Shown: one piece after another, positions 1 to 8,479 of the stretch
Layout: every line of letters begins with the position of its first letter
Position numbering within the stretch: the first letter of the stretch is position 1
Source: JAJPJE01 sp963848375
Lineage (GTDB): Bacteria; Acidobacteriota; Terriglobia; Terriglobales; Acidobacteriaceae
Assembly: GCA_963848375.1 (NCBI GenBank)
Contig: CAWKDK010000028.1
Span: forward strand, 1-64,000
Direction of reading: 5' to 3'
DNA: 64,000 nt
Notes under the pieces: model-generated
Database searches by the model: none
The model's input: the letters and a program-made list of their open reading frames with translations, nothing else
What the model was told of the DNA's origin: nothing
Made by a program: the position numbers and the translations under genes

Positions 1-89
1 CTCACAATCCCAGACCGGTTCATGGGCCGACCCGTAGGACGTGGGCTCGCGCCATTCAGACTTCTAACTCTCGATTGGTAGAGAGAAGT

Positions 90-467
90 TTATTTCCCGG
101 TGCTGGCGGCCATCTTCTTCACCATCTGCAGAACGAGTTTGCGATCGCTCTCGTTCAGGCCGGAAGAATAGCGGCGCACTTGATTCAGGAAGCGCACCTG
201 GTCGTCGCTGAGTTGCGGCAGACTGCGGTTGCCGTTTCCATCCGACTCGTGATCGGAAAAGAAGCTGGCGAGAGGCACGTCCATCGCGTTGGCGATCTTC
301 GCCAAAGTGTCGAGCGAGGGAATGGTGTGGCCGTTTTCCACGCGCGAGAGATAGCAGCGCAGCAGCCCCGTACGCTTTTCAATGTCGCCTTGCGATAAAG
401 CTTTTTGCAAACGGAAGTTTCGGATCGTCTCGCCTATGTTCATCGTGGTGGGTGCGCCGGCATTCAT
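90..467 (-). CDS. XRE-family transcriptional regulator
   Basis: Small DNA-binding regulator of about 125 residues. A Cro/CI-type helix-turn-helix occupies roughly residues 10-65: an IGETIRNFR start, a recognition region with LSQGDIEKRTGLL, then CYLSRVENGHTIPSL, typical of the HTH_3 family. The C-terminal half (SDDQVRFLNQVRRY) is a short helical tail with no recognised domain. A good sigma70-like promoter lies just upstream (483-511) and places the transcript start 9-13 bases before the ATG at 467. The ATG at 443 (MNIGETIRN) is the alternative and fits homologous N-termini better. Neither start has a clear Shine-Dalgarno sequence. The target operator is unknown. Confidence 0.85.
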   Translation of the reverse strand: MNAGAPTTMNIGETIRNFRLQKALSQGDIEKRTGLLRCYLSRVENGHTIPSLDTLAKIANAMDVPLASFFSDHESDGNGNRSLPQLSDDQVRFLNQVRRYSSGLNESDRKLVLQMVKKMAASTGK

Positions 468-482
468 TTTAGGGGGTGCTGA

Positions 483-511
483 ATAGTAACCAGAGTACAA
501 CCGTGTTGCAA
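483..511 (-). promoter_or_regulatory. Predicted sigma70 promoter of the XRE regulator
   Basis: On the minus strand TTGCAA (506-511) is separated by exactly 17 bases from TACTAT (483-488). This is close to the consensus TTGACA-N17-TATAAT and sits directly upstream of the regulator's start codon. Confidence 0.6.
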
Positions 512-592
512 GCCTATTTTTTTACTCACAAAACGAAAGTAAGTAACCAGTGAAATCGAATCTCGCAACGGGACAGGATTGCGAAAAGCGCG

Positions 593-1348
593 TTAACTCG
601 CGCCTTTCTTCAACTTTTGCGAGAGGAAATTTACCGTGTCGGTCCATGCTTTGGCCGCATCTTCAGGGCGATAAGCGCTCTTATTGTTCGGATTTTCGAA
701 GGCGTGGCCCGCATCAGGGAAGATTACCACTTCGACACTCTTGTTCAGGCCTTTCATCTGCTGTTCAAACTTGTGTACCGCGTCAGGAGGAATGCCCTTA
801 TCCTGTCCGCCAAAAATTCCCAGAATGGGTGCGTTAATTTGCTTCAGGGTCGCGTCCTCTGTTGCGAGGTGCCCGTAATTGATTACGGTAGCCGCGAGTT
901 TCGGATCGTGAATCGCCAGATCGAGCGAATAGCCTCCGCCCATGCACCATCCAATCGATCCAACACGCGCGGGATCTACCTGCTTCAGCGAGCGCAAATA
1001 AGTGGACGCGGCAAGCAAGTCACGGGTCGCGCGATCGTCGGGAACTCCACGCATCAGTTCATGCGCCTGTTCAGGAGTAGTGGCGACGTTGCCGCGATAG
1101 AGGTCAATCGCCAGCACCACATATCCCTGGTCCGCAAGCTTCGACGCCTGTTCTTTGACCCAGTCGTTGAGTCCATACCATTCGTGGATCGCCACCAGCG
1201 CAGGAAATGGACCTTTTCCTTCGGGCACGTAGAGAACGCCTTTTACGGTTTCGTCGCCGCTCTTATAGGTGACGTCTTTGGCGGTGGCGGAAAATGCGGT
1301 GGAAACGAGCAGAAGGACGATCGCGAGGACGACAGGCTGCTTCATCAT
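593..1348 (-). CDS. Secreted dienelactone hydrolase family protein
   Basis: Alpha/beta-hydrolase of the dienelactone hydrolase family, 251 residues. An N-terminal signal peptide (about residues 1-23) predicts export. The catalytic triad is visible: nucleophile Cys135 in GWCMGG, Asp183 in GGQDKG and His215 in DAGHAF. In this family the cysteine nucleophile opens lactone or ester rings; the real substrate cannot be read from sequence. Two adjacent ATG codons begin the frame. It stands alone between the XRE regulator and an acetyltransferase on the same strand. Confidence 0.9.
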   Translation of the reverse strand: MMKQPVVLAIVLLLVSTAFSATAKDVTYKSGDETVKGVLYVPEGKGPFPALVAIHEWYGLNDWVKEQASKLADQGYVVLAIDLYRGNVATTPEQAHELMRGVPDDRATRDLLAASTYLRSLKQVDPARVGSIGWCMGGGYSLDLAIHDPKLAATVINYGHLATEDATLKQINAPILGIFGGQDKGIPPDAVHKFEQQMKGLNKSVEVVIFPDAGHAFENPNNKSAYRPEDAAKAWTDTVNFLSQKLKKGAS

Positions 1349-1403
1349 TCACCCCTGATGATGATGTTGGTTGAAAACTGGATGCTTGCGACGGAGTAAG
1401 AAG

Positions 1404-1892
1404 CTATATGCTGATGCGCGCCTGCTGCAAGTCCAATTCCATGAAAATGGCGCCGGGCACCGGATTTTGCGTGTAGGGCTCGATTTCCTGGAATCCGAAC
1501 CAGCGATAGAGCGCCACTGCTTCCCGCATCTCGCGCTCGATAGAATCCAGCCGCAGGCGCCGGTATCCGATGCGGCGTGCTTCCTGGATCGCGACCTCGG
1601 CCAGCACCTGTCCTACGCCTTTGCGGCGATGTTCCGGCCGGACGTAGAGGCGTTTCATCTCGCAGGTCAGATCTTCAAGTGGCCGCAGCGCGACGCAGCC
1701 GGCATAGCTTCCATCCTGATCGGCGAGATACAGGCGGCCGAGCGGTGGGACATACTTGCCGGGCAGCGTGGAAACTTCGTCGTCGAAATTCTGAAAACTG
1801 AGATCGAAGTCGAGCGACTGCGCGTACTCGAGAAAAAGTTCTCGCGCGGCGGCGATGTGTTGCGGAATATCGGCCTGAAAGATTCTCAGCAT
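1404..1892 (-). CDS. GNAT family N-acetyltransferase
   Basis: 162-residue GNAT acetyltransferase. The acetyl-CoA pyrophosphate-binding motif is RRKGVGQ (residues 89-95), preceded by the beta-strand MKRLYVRPEHR and followed by a DSIEREM...ALYRWFGF C-terminal segment, as in small-molecule or peptide acetylating members. The acceptor is unknown. The start codon overlaps the end of the upstream yjdF-like gene by seven bases (1886-1892), so the two are probably translationally coupled in a fabG-yjdF-GNAT transcript. Confidence 0.88.
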   Translation of the reverse strand: MLRIFQADIPQHIAAARELFLEYAQSLDFDLSFQNFDDEVSTLPGKYVPPLGRLYLADQDGSYAGCVALRPLEDLTCEMKRLYVRPEHRRKGVGQVLAEVAIQEARRIGYRRLRLDSIEREMREAVALYRWFGFQEIEPYTQNPVPGAIFMELDLQQARISI

Positions 1893-2566
1893 GCGGGCAC
1901 CGGATCTAAGTTTGTCTCTGGTTCATATTGTCGCAAAAGACTGTCATGAACGCGACCCAGGGTGATCAGCGCAATCAATGAGGCTATTAGCGCGGTCGCC
2001 ATGTCCTCCTGCGTGTCCCAATTATCGCCCTGCGTTCCAAGAAAATCATCGGCACGGGATCCGGTTCCAACAGCTACCCGCCATTCCACCAGTTCGTAGG
2101 CGGCGCTGATCGCCAGACAAACACAAACAACGATGAAAAACATCCATCCGCCACGCCTTACGATCCTGCGCCGGATGAATACTTCACGCGCGATCATTGC
2201 GGGCACAAATCCCTGCGCAAAGTGGCCGACACGGTCGTAGTAATTTCGGCTGAGATGCCAGTGATCGCGAATCCAGCTGAAGACCGGCTCGCGCGCGTAG
2301 GTGTAATGGCCGCCAATGCACAGGATAATCGCCTGCGCACAGATCAGAGCATAGACCAGGTTGGTAAAGCGAAACTTCGGATAGGTAAAAGCCAGCACGG
2401 CCAAGCCGATCAGCGCAGGCGCCACTTCCAGGAGCCAGGTGAAGTAGTCGTGCGGGCGTATGGCGGACCAGCCTAACACCGCAAGGAACACAATAAGCAT
2501 TGAGACAACGAAGCGCGCCGATTGCGGCGGTTGCACTTCTAGCGCTGTTTCGGTTTGGACCTGCAT
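1886..2566 (-). CDS. DUF2238 (YjdF-like) inner-membrane protein
   Basis: 226-residue polytopic membrane protein of the DUF2238/YjdF family. Several hydrophobic segments are evident (about 20-40, 45-62, 70-90, 145-165 and 190-207). The family signature region is present: NYYDRVGHFAQGFVPAM, then AISAAYELVEW and the conserved DDFLGTQGDNWDTQEDM motif before the last helix. Biochemical role unknown. It begins 12 bases after the fabG stop and overlaps the GNAT gene, consistent with a three-gene operon. Confidence 0.88.
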   Translation of the reverse strand: MQVQTETALEVQPPQSARFVVSMLIVFLAVLGWSAIRPHDYFTWLLEVAPALIGLAVLAFTYPKFRFTNLVYALICAQAIILCIGGHYTYAREPVFSWIRDHWHLSRNYYDRVGHFAQGFVPAMIAREVFIRRRIVRRGGWMFFIVVCVCLAISAAYELVEWRVAVGTGSRADDFLGTQGDNWDTQEDMATALIASLIALITLGRVHDSLLRQYEPETNLDPVPAC

Positions 2567-2578
2567 ATCAGCGGGGCC

Positions 2579-3325
2579 TCAGCCCATCAGCATGCCGCCG
2601 TTCACGTTCAGCACGTGCCCGGTAATGTACGACGCGTCCTCGGACGCGAGGAATGCTACGGCCTTCGCCACTTCGACGTCGCGTCCCGGGCGGCCCAGCG
2701 GGATCATGGTATCGACTTTCTTCTTCAGCTCTTCCGGCAGATCCGCCGTCATGGCGGTCTCGATGAATCCCGGAGCAACAGCGTTCACAGTAATGTTGCG
2801 TGATCCAACTTCGCGCGCAATCGCCATGGTCAGACCGATGAGTCCGGCTTTTGAAGACGCGTAGTTCGCTTGCCCAATCTGTCCCATCTGTCCAAAGACA
2901 CTGGCAATATTGATGATGCGTCCCCAACGCTGCTTCATCATGGAGCTGAGCACCGCCTGCGTACACAGGTAGGCGCTGGTCAGGTTCGTGTTGATTACGC
3001 TGTCCCAATCGGCGCGCTTCATACGCAGAACCAGTTGATCGTGAGTGATGCCGGCGTTGTTCACGAGAATATCGATCTTGCCCAACTGTCCGATGACGGC
3101 CTTGATCGCGGCTTTGATTTCCTCTTCGTTGGCGACATCCATTTTGAAGACCGAAGCCTGGCCTCCGGCCGCGGTGATCTCGCTCGAAACTTCGCCGAGC
3201 TTCTGCTCGTTCCGCGCTGCGAGCGCTACGGTTGCGCCGCGAGCCGCGAGTTCCAGCGCGCAAGCCCGCCCGATGCCCTGCGATGCTCCGGTGACAAGTG
3301 CAACATGCCCCTGCAAATCAGTCAT
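2579..3325 (-). CDS. fabG: 3-oxoacyl-ACP reductase (SDR family)
   Basis: Short-chain dehydrogenase/reductase of 248 residues, the usual FabG length. It would reduce 3-oxoacyl-ACP with NADPH in fatty-acid elongation. Visible elements: cofactor glycine motif TGASQGIG (12-19), NNAG (89-92), catalytic tetrad Asn114, Ser142, Tyr155 and Lys159 (ASVFG...YASSK), and the PGFIETAMTADLP segment typical of FabG. It is not next to other fatty-acid synthesis genes (acpS is about 4 kb away), so a paralogous SDR acting on another substrate is possible, but motif agreement with FabG is strong. Confidence 0.85.
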   Translation of the reverse strand: MTDLQGHVALVTGASQGIGRACALELAARGATVALAARNEQKLGEVSSEITAAGGQASVFKMDVANEEEIKAAIKAVIGQLGKIDILVNNAGITHDQLVLRMKRADWDSVINTNLTSAYLCTQAVLSSMMKQRWGRIINIASVFGQMGQIGQANYASSKAGLIGLTMAIAREVGSRNITVNAVAPGFIETAMTADLPEELKKKVDTMIPLGRPGRDVEVAKAVAFLASEDASYITGHVLNVNGGMLMG

Positions 3326-3410
3326 GCAATGACTCCATTTGAGATGAACTCGGGATTATAGCGAAGTCGGGTCTGTGCCGCTGAAACCGCGCCTCTTCTG
3401 AACTGTGAAC

Positions 3411-3442
3411 CCAGGTTAGCGCCAAAGGAGGCGCGAACCTGG
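3411..3442. repeat. GC-rich hairpin downstream of the MCE gene
   Basis: Inverted repeat CCAGGTTaGCGCC / GGCGCgAACCTGG with a six-base loop, in the gap between the mce stop (3462) and the fabG start. There is no T-run, so it is a REP-like hairpin or a weak, factor-dependent terminator. Confidence 0.5.
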
Positions 3443-3461
3443 GGCACCACGCCTGCGCGGC

Positions 3462-4535
3462 TTAGAATACTTTCAGCTTGATGGTGAGGTACTTCTTCGG
3501 ATCCTGGCGAATGGCGCTCAACAGATTGCGGGTCTCGATCAGCATCTGGTCGGCGTTCACATAGAGTGACGGATCCTTAATGAACTTGCCGGCCGTGCCC
3601 TGCCCGGATTCGATCTGATCCATAATCATCGACAGCTTGGTGATGGTGTTATCCAGCTTGCGGGCGAACTCCTCGTCCTTCGCAAGTTTGCCAAGTGCGC
3701 CCTTGCCCTGGTTCATTTCGGTGGTCAACTTATTTAAGTTCGCGACGGTCTCGTTCGCGTTGTTATACAGAGCCGGATCTTTGATCAGCTTGCCGACTGA
3801 GCCCTGTCCGTTGTTGATCTGATCAATGATGGCATTGAGCTTATCTACCGACGAATTCGCCTTCTGGTAGAGTTCGTCGCTCACTACCAGCTTGCCGATG
3901 GAACCCTGGCCGCTGCTGATCTGGTTAACCATGGTCTGGACTTCGTTCAGCGTGGCGTTCAGCCGGTTATAGAGTGACTGATCGTAGATAAGGTGACCGA
4001 TGGAGCCCTGGCCACTCTCGACGAAGCTGACGATGCGATCGACGCGCCGCACGAGAGTGTCGATATTCTGCAAGCTGGACTGGCTGGAGCGGACCACGTC
4101 CATAATGTCGGGAGTGTCACGAATCTTGAGGACATCGCCATCTCTAACGGGTGGCCCCGTAGCCTTGGTGCGGTCGATATCGATATACGCTTCGCCTAGA
4201 ACACCCACACTCGCAATGCTCGAAACCGCGCCGTTGGGAATGTCGGCGGCTAGTTTCTTGACGATCTTCATGTCGATCTCGACCGGCGTTGGATCATGGT
4301 TGGGAACTACCCTGACCGCGCTCACATTGCCGACGGTCACGCCCTGCAATGCGACCGGCGCACCGACACGAATGCCTCCGGCATTGTCGAAATAAGACCT
4401 GATAACAATTTTAGGCGTGAATAAGCCGCCCGTGCCCGTCATGAGGAAGATGAGGACAGCCAGAACCAGGACGGCGAAGATCACCGTCAATCCCACTTTC
4501 AACTGCGCCCATTTTATCTGGCTTTGACTAGGCAA
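3462..4535 (-). CDS. MlaD-like MCE domain lipid-transport protein with tandem repeats
   Basis: 357-residue protein of the MCE/MlaD family, which binds lipids in transport between inner and outer membranes. One N-terminal transmembrane helix (about 11-32) anchors it, followed by a single MCE domain (about 40-120: VIRSYFDNAGGIRVGAPVAL then VGVLGEAYIDI). The C-terminal half is unusual: about five copies of a roughly 39-residue unit with the core GQGS(I/V)GKLxxDxxLYxx, predicted helical, forming a long periplasmic stalk or bundle. No mlaE/mlaF permease or ATPase genes lie beside it. Confidence 0.88.
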   Translation of the reverse strand: MPSQSQIKWAQLKVGLTVIFAVLVLAVLIFLMTGTGGLFTPKIVIRSYFDNAGGIRVGAPVALQGVTVGNVSAVRVVPNHDPTPVEIDMKIVKKLAADIPNGAVSSIASVGVLGEAYIDIDRTKATGPPVRDGDVLKIRDTPDIMDVVRSSQSSLQNIDTLVRRVDRIVSFVESGQGSIGHLIYDQSLYNRLNATLNEVQTMVNQISSGQGSIGKLVVSDELYQKANSSVDKLNAIIDQINNGQGSVGKLIKDPALYNNANETVANLNKLTTEMNQGKGALGKLAKDEEFARKLDNTITKLSMIMDQIESGQGTAGKFIKDPSLYVNADQMLIETRNLLSAIRQDPKKYLTIKLKVF

Positions 4536-4667
4536 CTGGCTCCTCTGGCTGCATTCGATGCTTCACAACGACGGCAGGCCCCAAGCAATGTAAGCGTCCG
4601 CCGGCCAAACTGTGGAAAAAACGAATCATAGCAAATGCAGTGCGATCAGTCAGCTTTCTAAACCTCG

Positions 4668-7049
4668 TCAGGCGTGGCGCAGGCGCGGTAACAGCAGAAG
4701 CGCAAGAACATACGCCATAGCCGCCCCCTCGAGCGTCACCAGCAGGCCAAACTGAATCGCTACAGTCATCGCCAATACCGAACCCAGAACACTGGACGCG
4801 GCATTAATGGCCCAAGCCCACTCGACCAGGTTGTCGTCAGAGCGCGACTCGCAAAGCATCCGCAGGCCGCTGGGAAATGGCATGCCCATGACAAAGCCCA
4901 GCGGGATCAGCATCAATGCGCTGAGTACGAGCTTGACGCTGAAGGGAGAGCCGACAAACCTGTGCAGCACCGCTGATAGTCCAAACAAGTACACGCCCAG
5001 CAGAGCGATCACCGCCAGCAAAGCTTTCCAGACTTGTGAAGGCCGCTCTAGCCAGTGTCGCGATGCAAAACTTCCTGCGCCGCTCGAGAGCAGCATCAGG
5101 AAGACGACTACCGTCATGGCGTAAATGGGATGACCGAGGAACAAGACCAGGCGCTGGATCATAGTGATCTCGAGCGCAATGTAACCCAGTCCAATTGCCA
5201 CGAAATAGAGCAACGGCAGCCAGCGATGGCTACCCGAGGGTGCTTTCACTGCCAGCAAGGGGAAGATAAGAAACAGCAGCACCGCCAGCGCGGAGATGAG
5301 CAAAAGCATGAGCAATACGAGCACGCCCATGTTCACTTTCCAGTCGATGGCATTGCTGTTCCCGAATCCGAGCAACTGACTGGGCTTCAGTGTGAAGAAG
5401 AAAAACGGCGCGTTGTCGTAGACCGGTTCGACGTTGTAGATGTAGCTTGCAGCGAACTTCTCGGGATTCTGCGACCAGATGAGATCGCGAAATGGCTTCG
5501 CGCCCTGCGGTTCCGGCCCTGCTGTGGTGGCCAGTGAAGGCATGTAGAGCGGAATCAGGTTGGGATACCGCGCGAGATGTGCGCTGACCGCCAGCTCTTC
5601 TTCCTGGGTGAATGGCGTTTTCTTGGCAAGAACCGTGACAGGACGGCCATCTACGTCGAGAGCGCCATCGGAGACGATGATGAAGTGATCGCGAAGATCG
5701 CCCCCGCCGAGCGCACGCATTGCCTGGGAAACGACGCGAAGAGCTTCTCGCGGATTTCTGAACTCCCAGCGCGTGATGGCGATGAAGCCGTCCGGCCGCA
5801 GATGCGCGAAGTACTCGCGGAATGCCTCAACCGTGTACAGATTGTTCTCGCTCAACGCAAATGCGCCGGCCGCGGTCGAAGCCCAGGTGTCCACCAGTGT
5901 CATTTGGAGAACGTCGAACTGCTGGTTCGCATTGCGTACCCACGAACGTCCGTCGCTCACCTGGATGTGCACGTCTGGCCGCTGGTAGAGGTGATACGAA
6001 TAATCGGCATAGCGGTCGCGCATGATGCGCGTCGCGATGATCGGATTGATCTCGATTCCGGTCACGCTGGGGCTGCCGTTCGAAACGGCACGAAGCACGT
6101 CGACTCCGCCACCGGGACCAATAATGGCGTACTCACCGTGGGGGCGCAGGATGTTGGCGATCGACGGCGCAGCTGACATCAGGTTCTTCTGATAGTCACT
6201 ACCTTCGAATGGAAGCTTCGGATCGAGCGCCATGATGTAGGTGGATGCATCGGCGTCGATCACGACGACTTTGGCGCCGCCCTGATTGTCGACTTCAATG
6301 CGCGAGATGGCGTTCCAGCGCGAATATTCCACCCAGGGCTTGTCGCGCCGAATTCCCTTGGCATAAATGATGTCGATGAGACGGCCAGAGTAGTTGGCTG
6401 CGATCAGGAGCAGCAAAGCAGCGGCGAGCACGCCAGCAATGGTGCGAGTGCGTTTCGCATCCGTCCAAATGAGCGCAGAGCCTGCGAAACACAGTGCAGC
6501 GACCAGAATCGTGTTGGGACCACCGAGAAAATTCAGCAGCGGCACGATCGCGAGACAGGCCGCGGCTCCGCCGAACAGATCGGCAGCGTAGAGCTGCGAA
6601 ATGTTCTCGGTCTCGCGGGCAAAGAGTGCGGAGAAAAATAGTCCGGTACAAAAGAACGGCAAGGATGAAATCAGATAAATGACGGTGAGGCGAAATAAAT
6701 TTCCGGAAGTAAGATGCAGTTCAACAGGAATATGAAGATCGATCTCGAGCACTGCCACCATCAGGATGGAACTGGCGATGCCGAGTGCGCCGCCAAGTTG
6801 AGGAAGCGTCCACTGAGCCAGGCGCGGCTTGAAAACATACGCGAATACTCCGCCGGCGCCCAGGCCGAGCAAAGCGATCGAGATCGCCAGAAATGCAAAG
6901 TGATAGAAGAGGATGACGGAAAACAAGCGCGTGAGAGAAAGTTCCAGAAGCAGGCTGGCCAGGCTCATCAGCAGCACGCCAGCAAGCATCGTTTTACTGC
7001 TTTGCCGCACCGGTTGTACTACTTCCGGCGCCGCGATCGTTTGCACCAT
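4668..7049 (-). CDS. Membrane-fused spermidine synthase-like methyltransferase-fold protein
   Basis: 793 residues in three parts: about seven hydrophobic helices (20-220), a soluble Rossmann domain related to spermine/spermidine synthase (about 235-500) and a C-terminal set of helices (about 555-790). The nucleotide-binding glycine loop is IIGPGGGVDVLRAV followed by the acidic strand end TGIEINP. The place where aminopropyltransferases carry the catalytic acidic pair reads TLVDTWASTAAGAF, so true polyamine synthesis is doubtful. Such fused proteins are common in Acidobacteria and Deltaproteobacteria but are uncharacterised. It is monocistronic; the gap upstream holds an inverted repeat. Confidence 0.75.
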   Translation of the reverse strand: MVQTIAAPEVVQPVRQSSKTMLAGVLLMSLASLLLELSLTRLFSVILFYHFAFLAISIALLGLGAGGVFAYVFKPRLAQWTLPQLGGALGIASSILMVAVLEIDLHIPVELHLTSGNLFRLTVIYLISSLPFFCTGLFFSALFARETENISQLYAADLFGGAAACLAIVPLLNFLGGPNTILVAALCFAGSALIWTDAKRTRTIAGVLAAALLLLIAANYSGRLIDIIYAKGIRRDKPWVEYSRWNAISRIEVDNQGGAKVVVIDADASTYIMALDPKLPFEGSDYQKNLMSAAPSIANILRPHGEYAIIGPGGGVDVLRAVSNGSPSVTGIEINPIIATRIMRDRYADYSYHLYQRPDVHIQVSDGRSWVRNANQQFDVLQMTLVDTWASTAAGAFALSENNLYTVEAFREYFAHLRPDGFIAITRWEFRNPREALRVVSQAMRALGGGDLRDHFIIVSDGALDVDGRPVTVLAKKTPFTQEEELAVSAHLARYPNLIPLYMPSLATTAGPEPQGAKPFRDLIWSQNPEKFAASYIYNVEPVYDNAPFFFFTLKPSQLLGFGNSNAIDWKVNMGVLVLLMLLLISALAVLLFLIFPLLAVKAPSGSHRWLPLLYFVAIGLGYIALEITMIQRLVLFLGHPIYAMTVVVFLMLLSSGAGSFASRHWLERPSQVWKALLAVIALLGVYLFGLSAVLHRFVGSPFSVKLVLSALMLIPLGFVMGMPFPSGLRMLCESRSDDNLVEWAWAINAASSVLGSVLAMTVAIQFGLLVTLEGAAMAYVLALLLLPRLRHA

Positions 7050-7066
7050 TGAGCTCTCCTGCTGAA

Positions 7067-7208
7067 AGCCGTTTCGCGTTTCACGTTATTCGTTTCGCGT
7101 TATTCTGCCCACGACTCTGAGGGCGAATCCGGAAAATTACTCGCAGTGCTCACGAACACAGAACGCGTTGTACTCCGGTTTTCGTGAAACGTGAAACGTG
7201 AAACGGCT
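7067..7208. repeat. Long imperfect inverted repeat (intergenic)
   Basis: The arm at 7067-7100 is built from repeated GTTTCGCG/TTTCACGTT words and is mirrored at 7181-7208 by repeated GTGAAAC words. Both ends share AGCCGTTTC / GAAACGGCT. It fills the gap between the acpS stop and the membrane-fused protein's start, and belongs to a class seen in several gaps of this window. Confidence 0.6.
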
Positions 7209-7209
7209 C

Positions 7210-7587
7210 TTAATCTTCCAGAATTACCTGCGCGATCGCGTGCTCCGCGGTGTGTGACAGTGAAAGCGAGGCACGCTTCATTCCGAGGCGTTGCGCAAAC
7301 TCGCCGGCAACTCCGCTAAAGGCGATGGTGGGGCGACCACCGGGTGCGCGTTGCACTTCGAAGTCGCGCCATGTGACTCCCGCTCTCCAGCCGGTTCCGA
7401 TCGCCTTCATGGCAGCTTCTTTGGCAGCGAAACGGGCCGCGAAACGCTCGACGAAGTTAGCTTTGGATTCGCAATACCGGATCTCTGCCGCAGTGAAGAT
7501 GCGCTCGGTGAAACGTTTCCCGAAGCGCTGAATCGCTTCTGCGACTCGCGGGACCTCAACGATGTCGATTCCCGTTCCGATGATCAT
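7210..7587 (-). CDS. acpS: Holo-[acyl-carrier-protein] synthase
   Basis: 125-residue 4'-phosphopantetheinyl transferase of the AcpS type, which moves phosphopantetheine from CoA to a serine of apo-ACP. Diagnostic motifs: GTGIDIVEVPR at the N-terminus with Mg-binding Asp8, and RFAAKEAAMKAIGTG with Glu57. The C-terminus LSLSHTAEHAIAQV is typical. Length is normal for the trimeric AcpS group. It is the only fatty-acid activation gene near here besides fabG. Confidence 0.96.
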   Translation of the reverse strand: MIIGTGIDIVEVPRVAEAIQRFGKRFTERIFTAAEIRYCESKANFVERFAARFAAKEAAMKAIGTGWRAGVTWRDFEVQRAPGGRPTIAFSGVAGEFAQRLGMKRASLSLSHTAEHAIAQVILED

Positions 7588-7638
7588 GGTGGATCTCTGC
7601 GTAGAGAGCGAGCAGAAGAATACGGTATCACAGGAGTT

Positions 7639-7986
7639 TCAGTGAGCTGGTTCGCGCGTGAGCCTTCTGAGCACCAGGTTCACCAGCATGAGAACGATTG
7701 CGCCCACGAACGCAGCCCAGAAGGTATCGATTCGAAATCCGGGCACGAACAAGGTCGCCACTCGCAACATGAGCGCATTCACGATCAGCCAGAAAATGCC
7801 CAGCGTCAGGATTGCCAGCGGGAAGGTGACCACCTTCAGGAAGAAGCCGAGGGTCGCGTTGATCAGTCCAATCACAAGCGCCGCGATCAGCGCCGCCATG
7901 AAACCGTTCACGTGAAATCCGGGAACGACATAGGCGACAATCATCAGCCCCAGAGCGCTCAAGAGCCAGTTAAGCAGGAGTTTCAT
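7639..7986 (-). CDS. Phage holin family 4 / YvlD-like membrane protein
   Basis: 115 residues and almost wholly hydrophobic, with four predicted helices (about 3-20, 28-47, 55-78 and 88-107). The pattern GLMIVAYVVPGFHVNGF...ALVIGLINATLGFFLKV matches the 'phage holin family 4' group that includes B. subtilis YvlD. Despite the family name there is no phage context; chromosomal members are membrane proteins of unknown function, some linked to envelope stress. Confidence 0.85.
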   Translation of the reverse strand: MKLLLNWLLSALGLMIVAYVVPGFHVNGFMAALIAALVIGLINATLGFFLKVVTFPLAILTLGIFWLIVNALMLRVATLFVPGFRIDTFWAAFVGAIVLMLVNLVLRRLTREPAH

Positions 7987-8039
7987 GCTGCGTTCCTTTC
8001 GGGAGAGCCGGGAACCACAACTGCTGGATACGACTGCCG

Positions 8040-8399
8040 CTAACGTCTCACATCGACCTTAAGATTGATGGTCGGATTCTTGCGCGAATCGAACTGACTC
8101 AAAGTTTTCGGATCGCTCTTGTGGCCCTGGAAATCGGCGTACACCTGGTAATCCACGTCTGGAGACAGATTGGTGAAGCGGTAGTTCCCATCTTTATCCG
8201 CAATGTAGGTGTGCACGCTCTGGGTGGAGCTGTTCTTCAAATAGACAACGGCGTCGGGCAGCGGCGCACTTGTGTCTGAGTTCATGACCTGGCCGATGAG
8301 GACGCGGAGGTTGGCATTCGGATTTTTCTCAGCAGTCGCAGCGAGACTGAGAAGACAGAGCATACATACGAACAAGGCTGCAGCTTTTGCGGATTTCAC
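8040..8399 (-). CDS. Secreted carboxypeptidase-regulatory-like domain protein
   Basis: 119 residues with a signal peptide (about 1-23, ending LAATAEK). The remainder is one carboxypeptidase-regulatory-like beta-sandwich: LRVLIGQVMNSDTSAPLPDAVVYLKNS followed by IADKDGNYRFTNLSPDVDYQVYADF. These small exported single-domain proteins are abundant in Acidobacteria; function unknown. The gene at 8480-8923 on the same strand has a similar design, so the two may be diverged neighbours of one family. Confidence 0.8.
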   Translation of the reverse strand: MKSAKAAALFVCMLCLLSLAATAEKNPNANLRVLIGQVMNSDTSAPLPDAVVYLKNSSTQSVHTYIADKDGNYRFTNLSPDVDYQVYADFQGHKSDPKTLSQFDSRKNPTINLKVDVRR

Positions 8400-8479
8400 G
8401 AAAACCCTCCCGGGCCGGACTTAGTTGTGCACGCGTGAGTGCTGCTCACATTCTATCGCTCCAGATGGGTTTTTCTGAA

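Noticed and set aside
4668..7049. Polyamine synthesis gene (speE)
   Set aside because: Key catalytic acids are not at the expected positions and no polyamine-pathway neighbours exist.
7639..7986. Prophage (from a 'phage holin family' gene)
   Set aside because: No other phage gene is near; this family is common on chromosomes.
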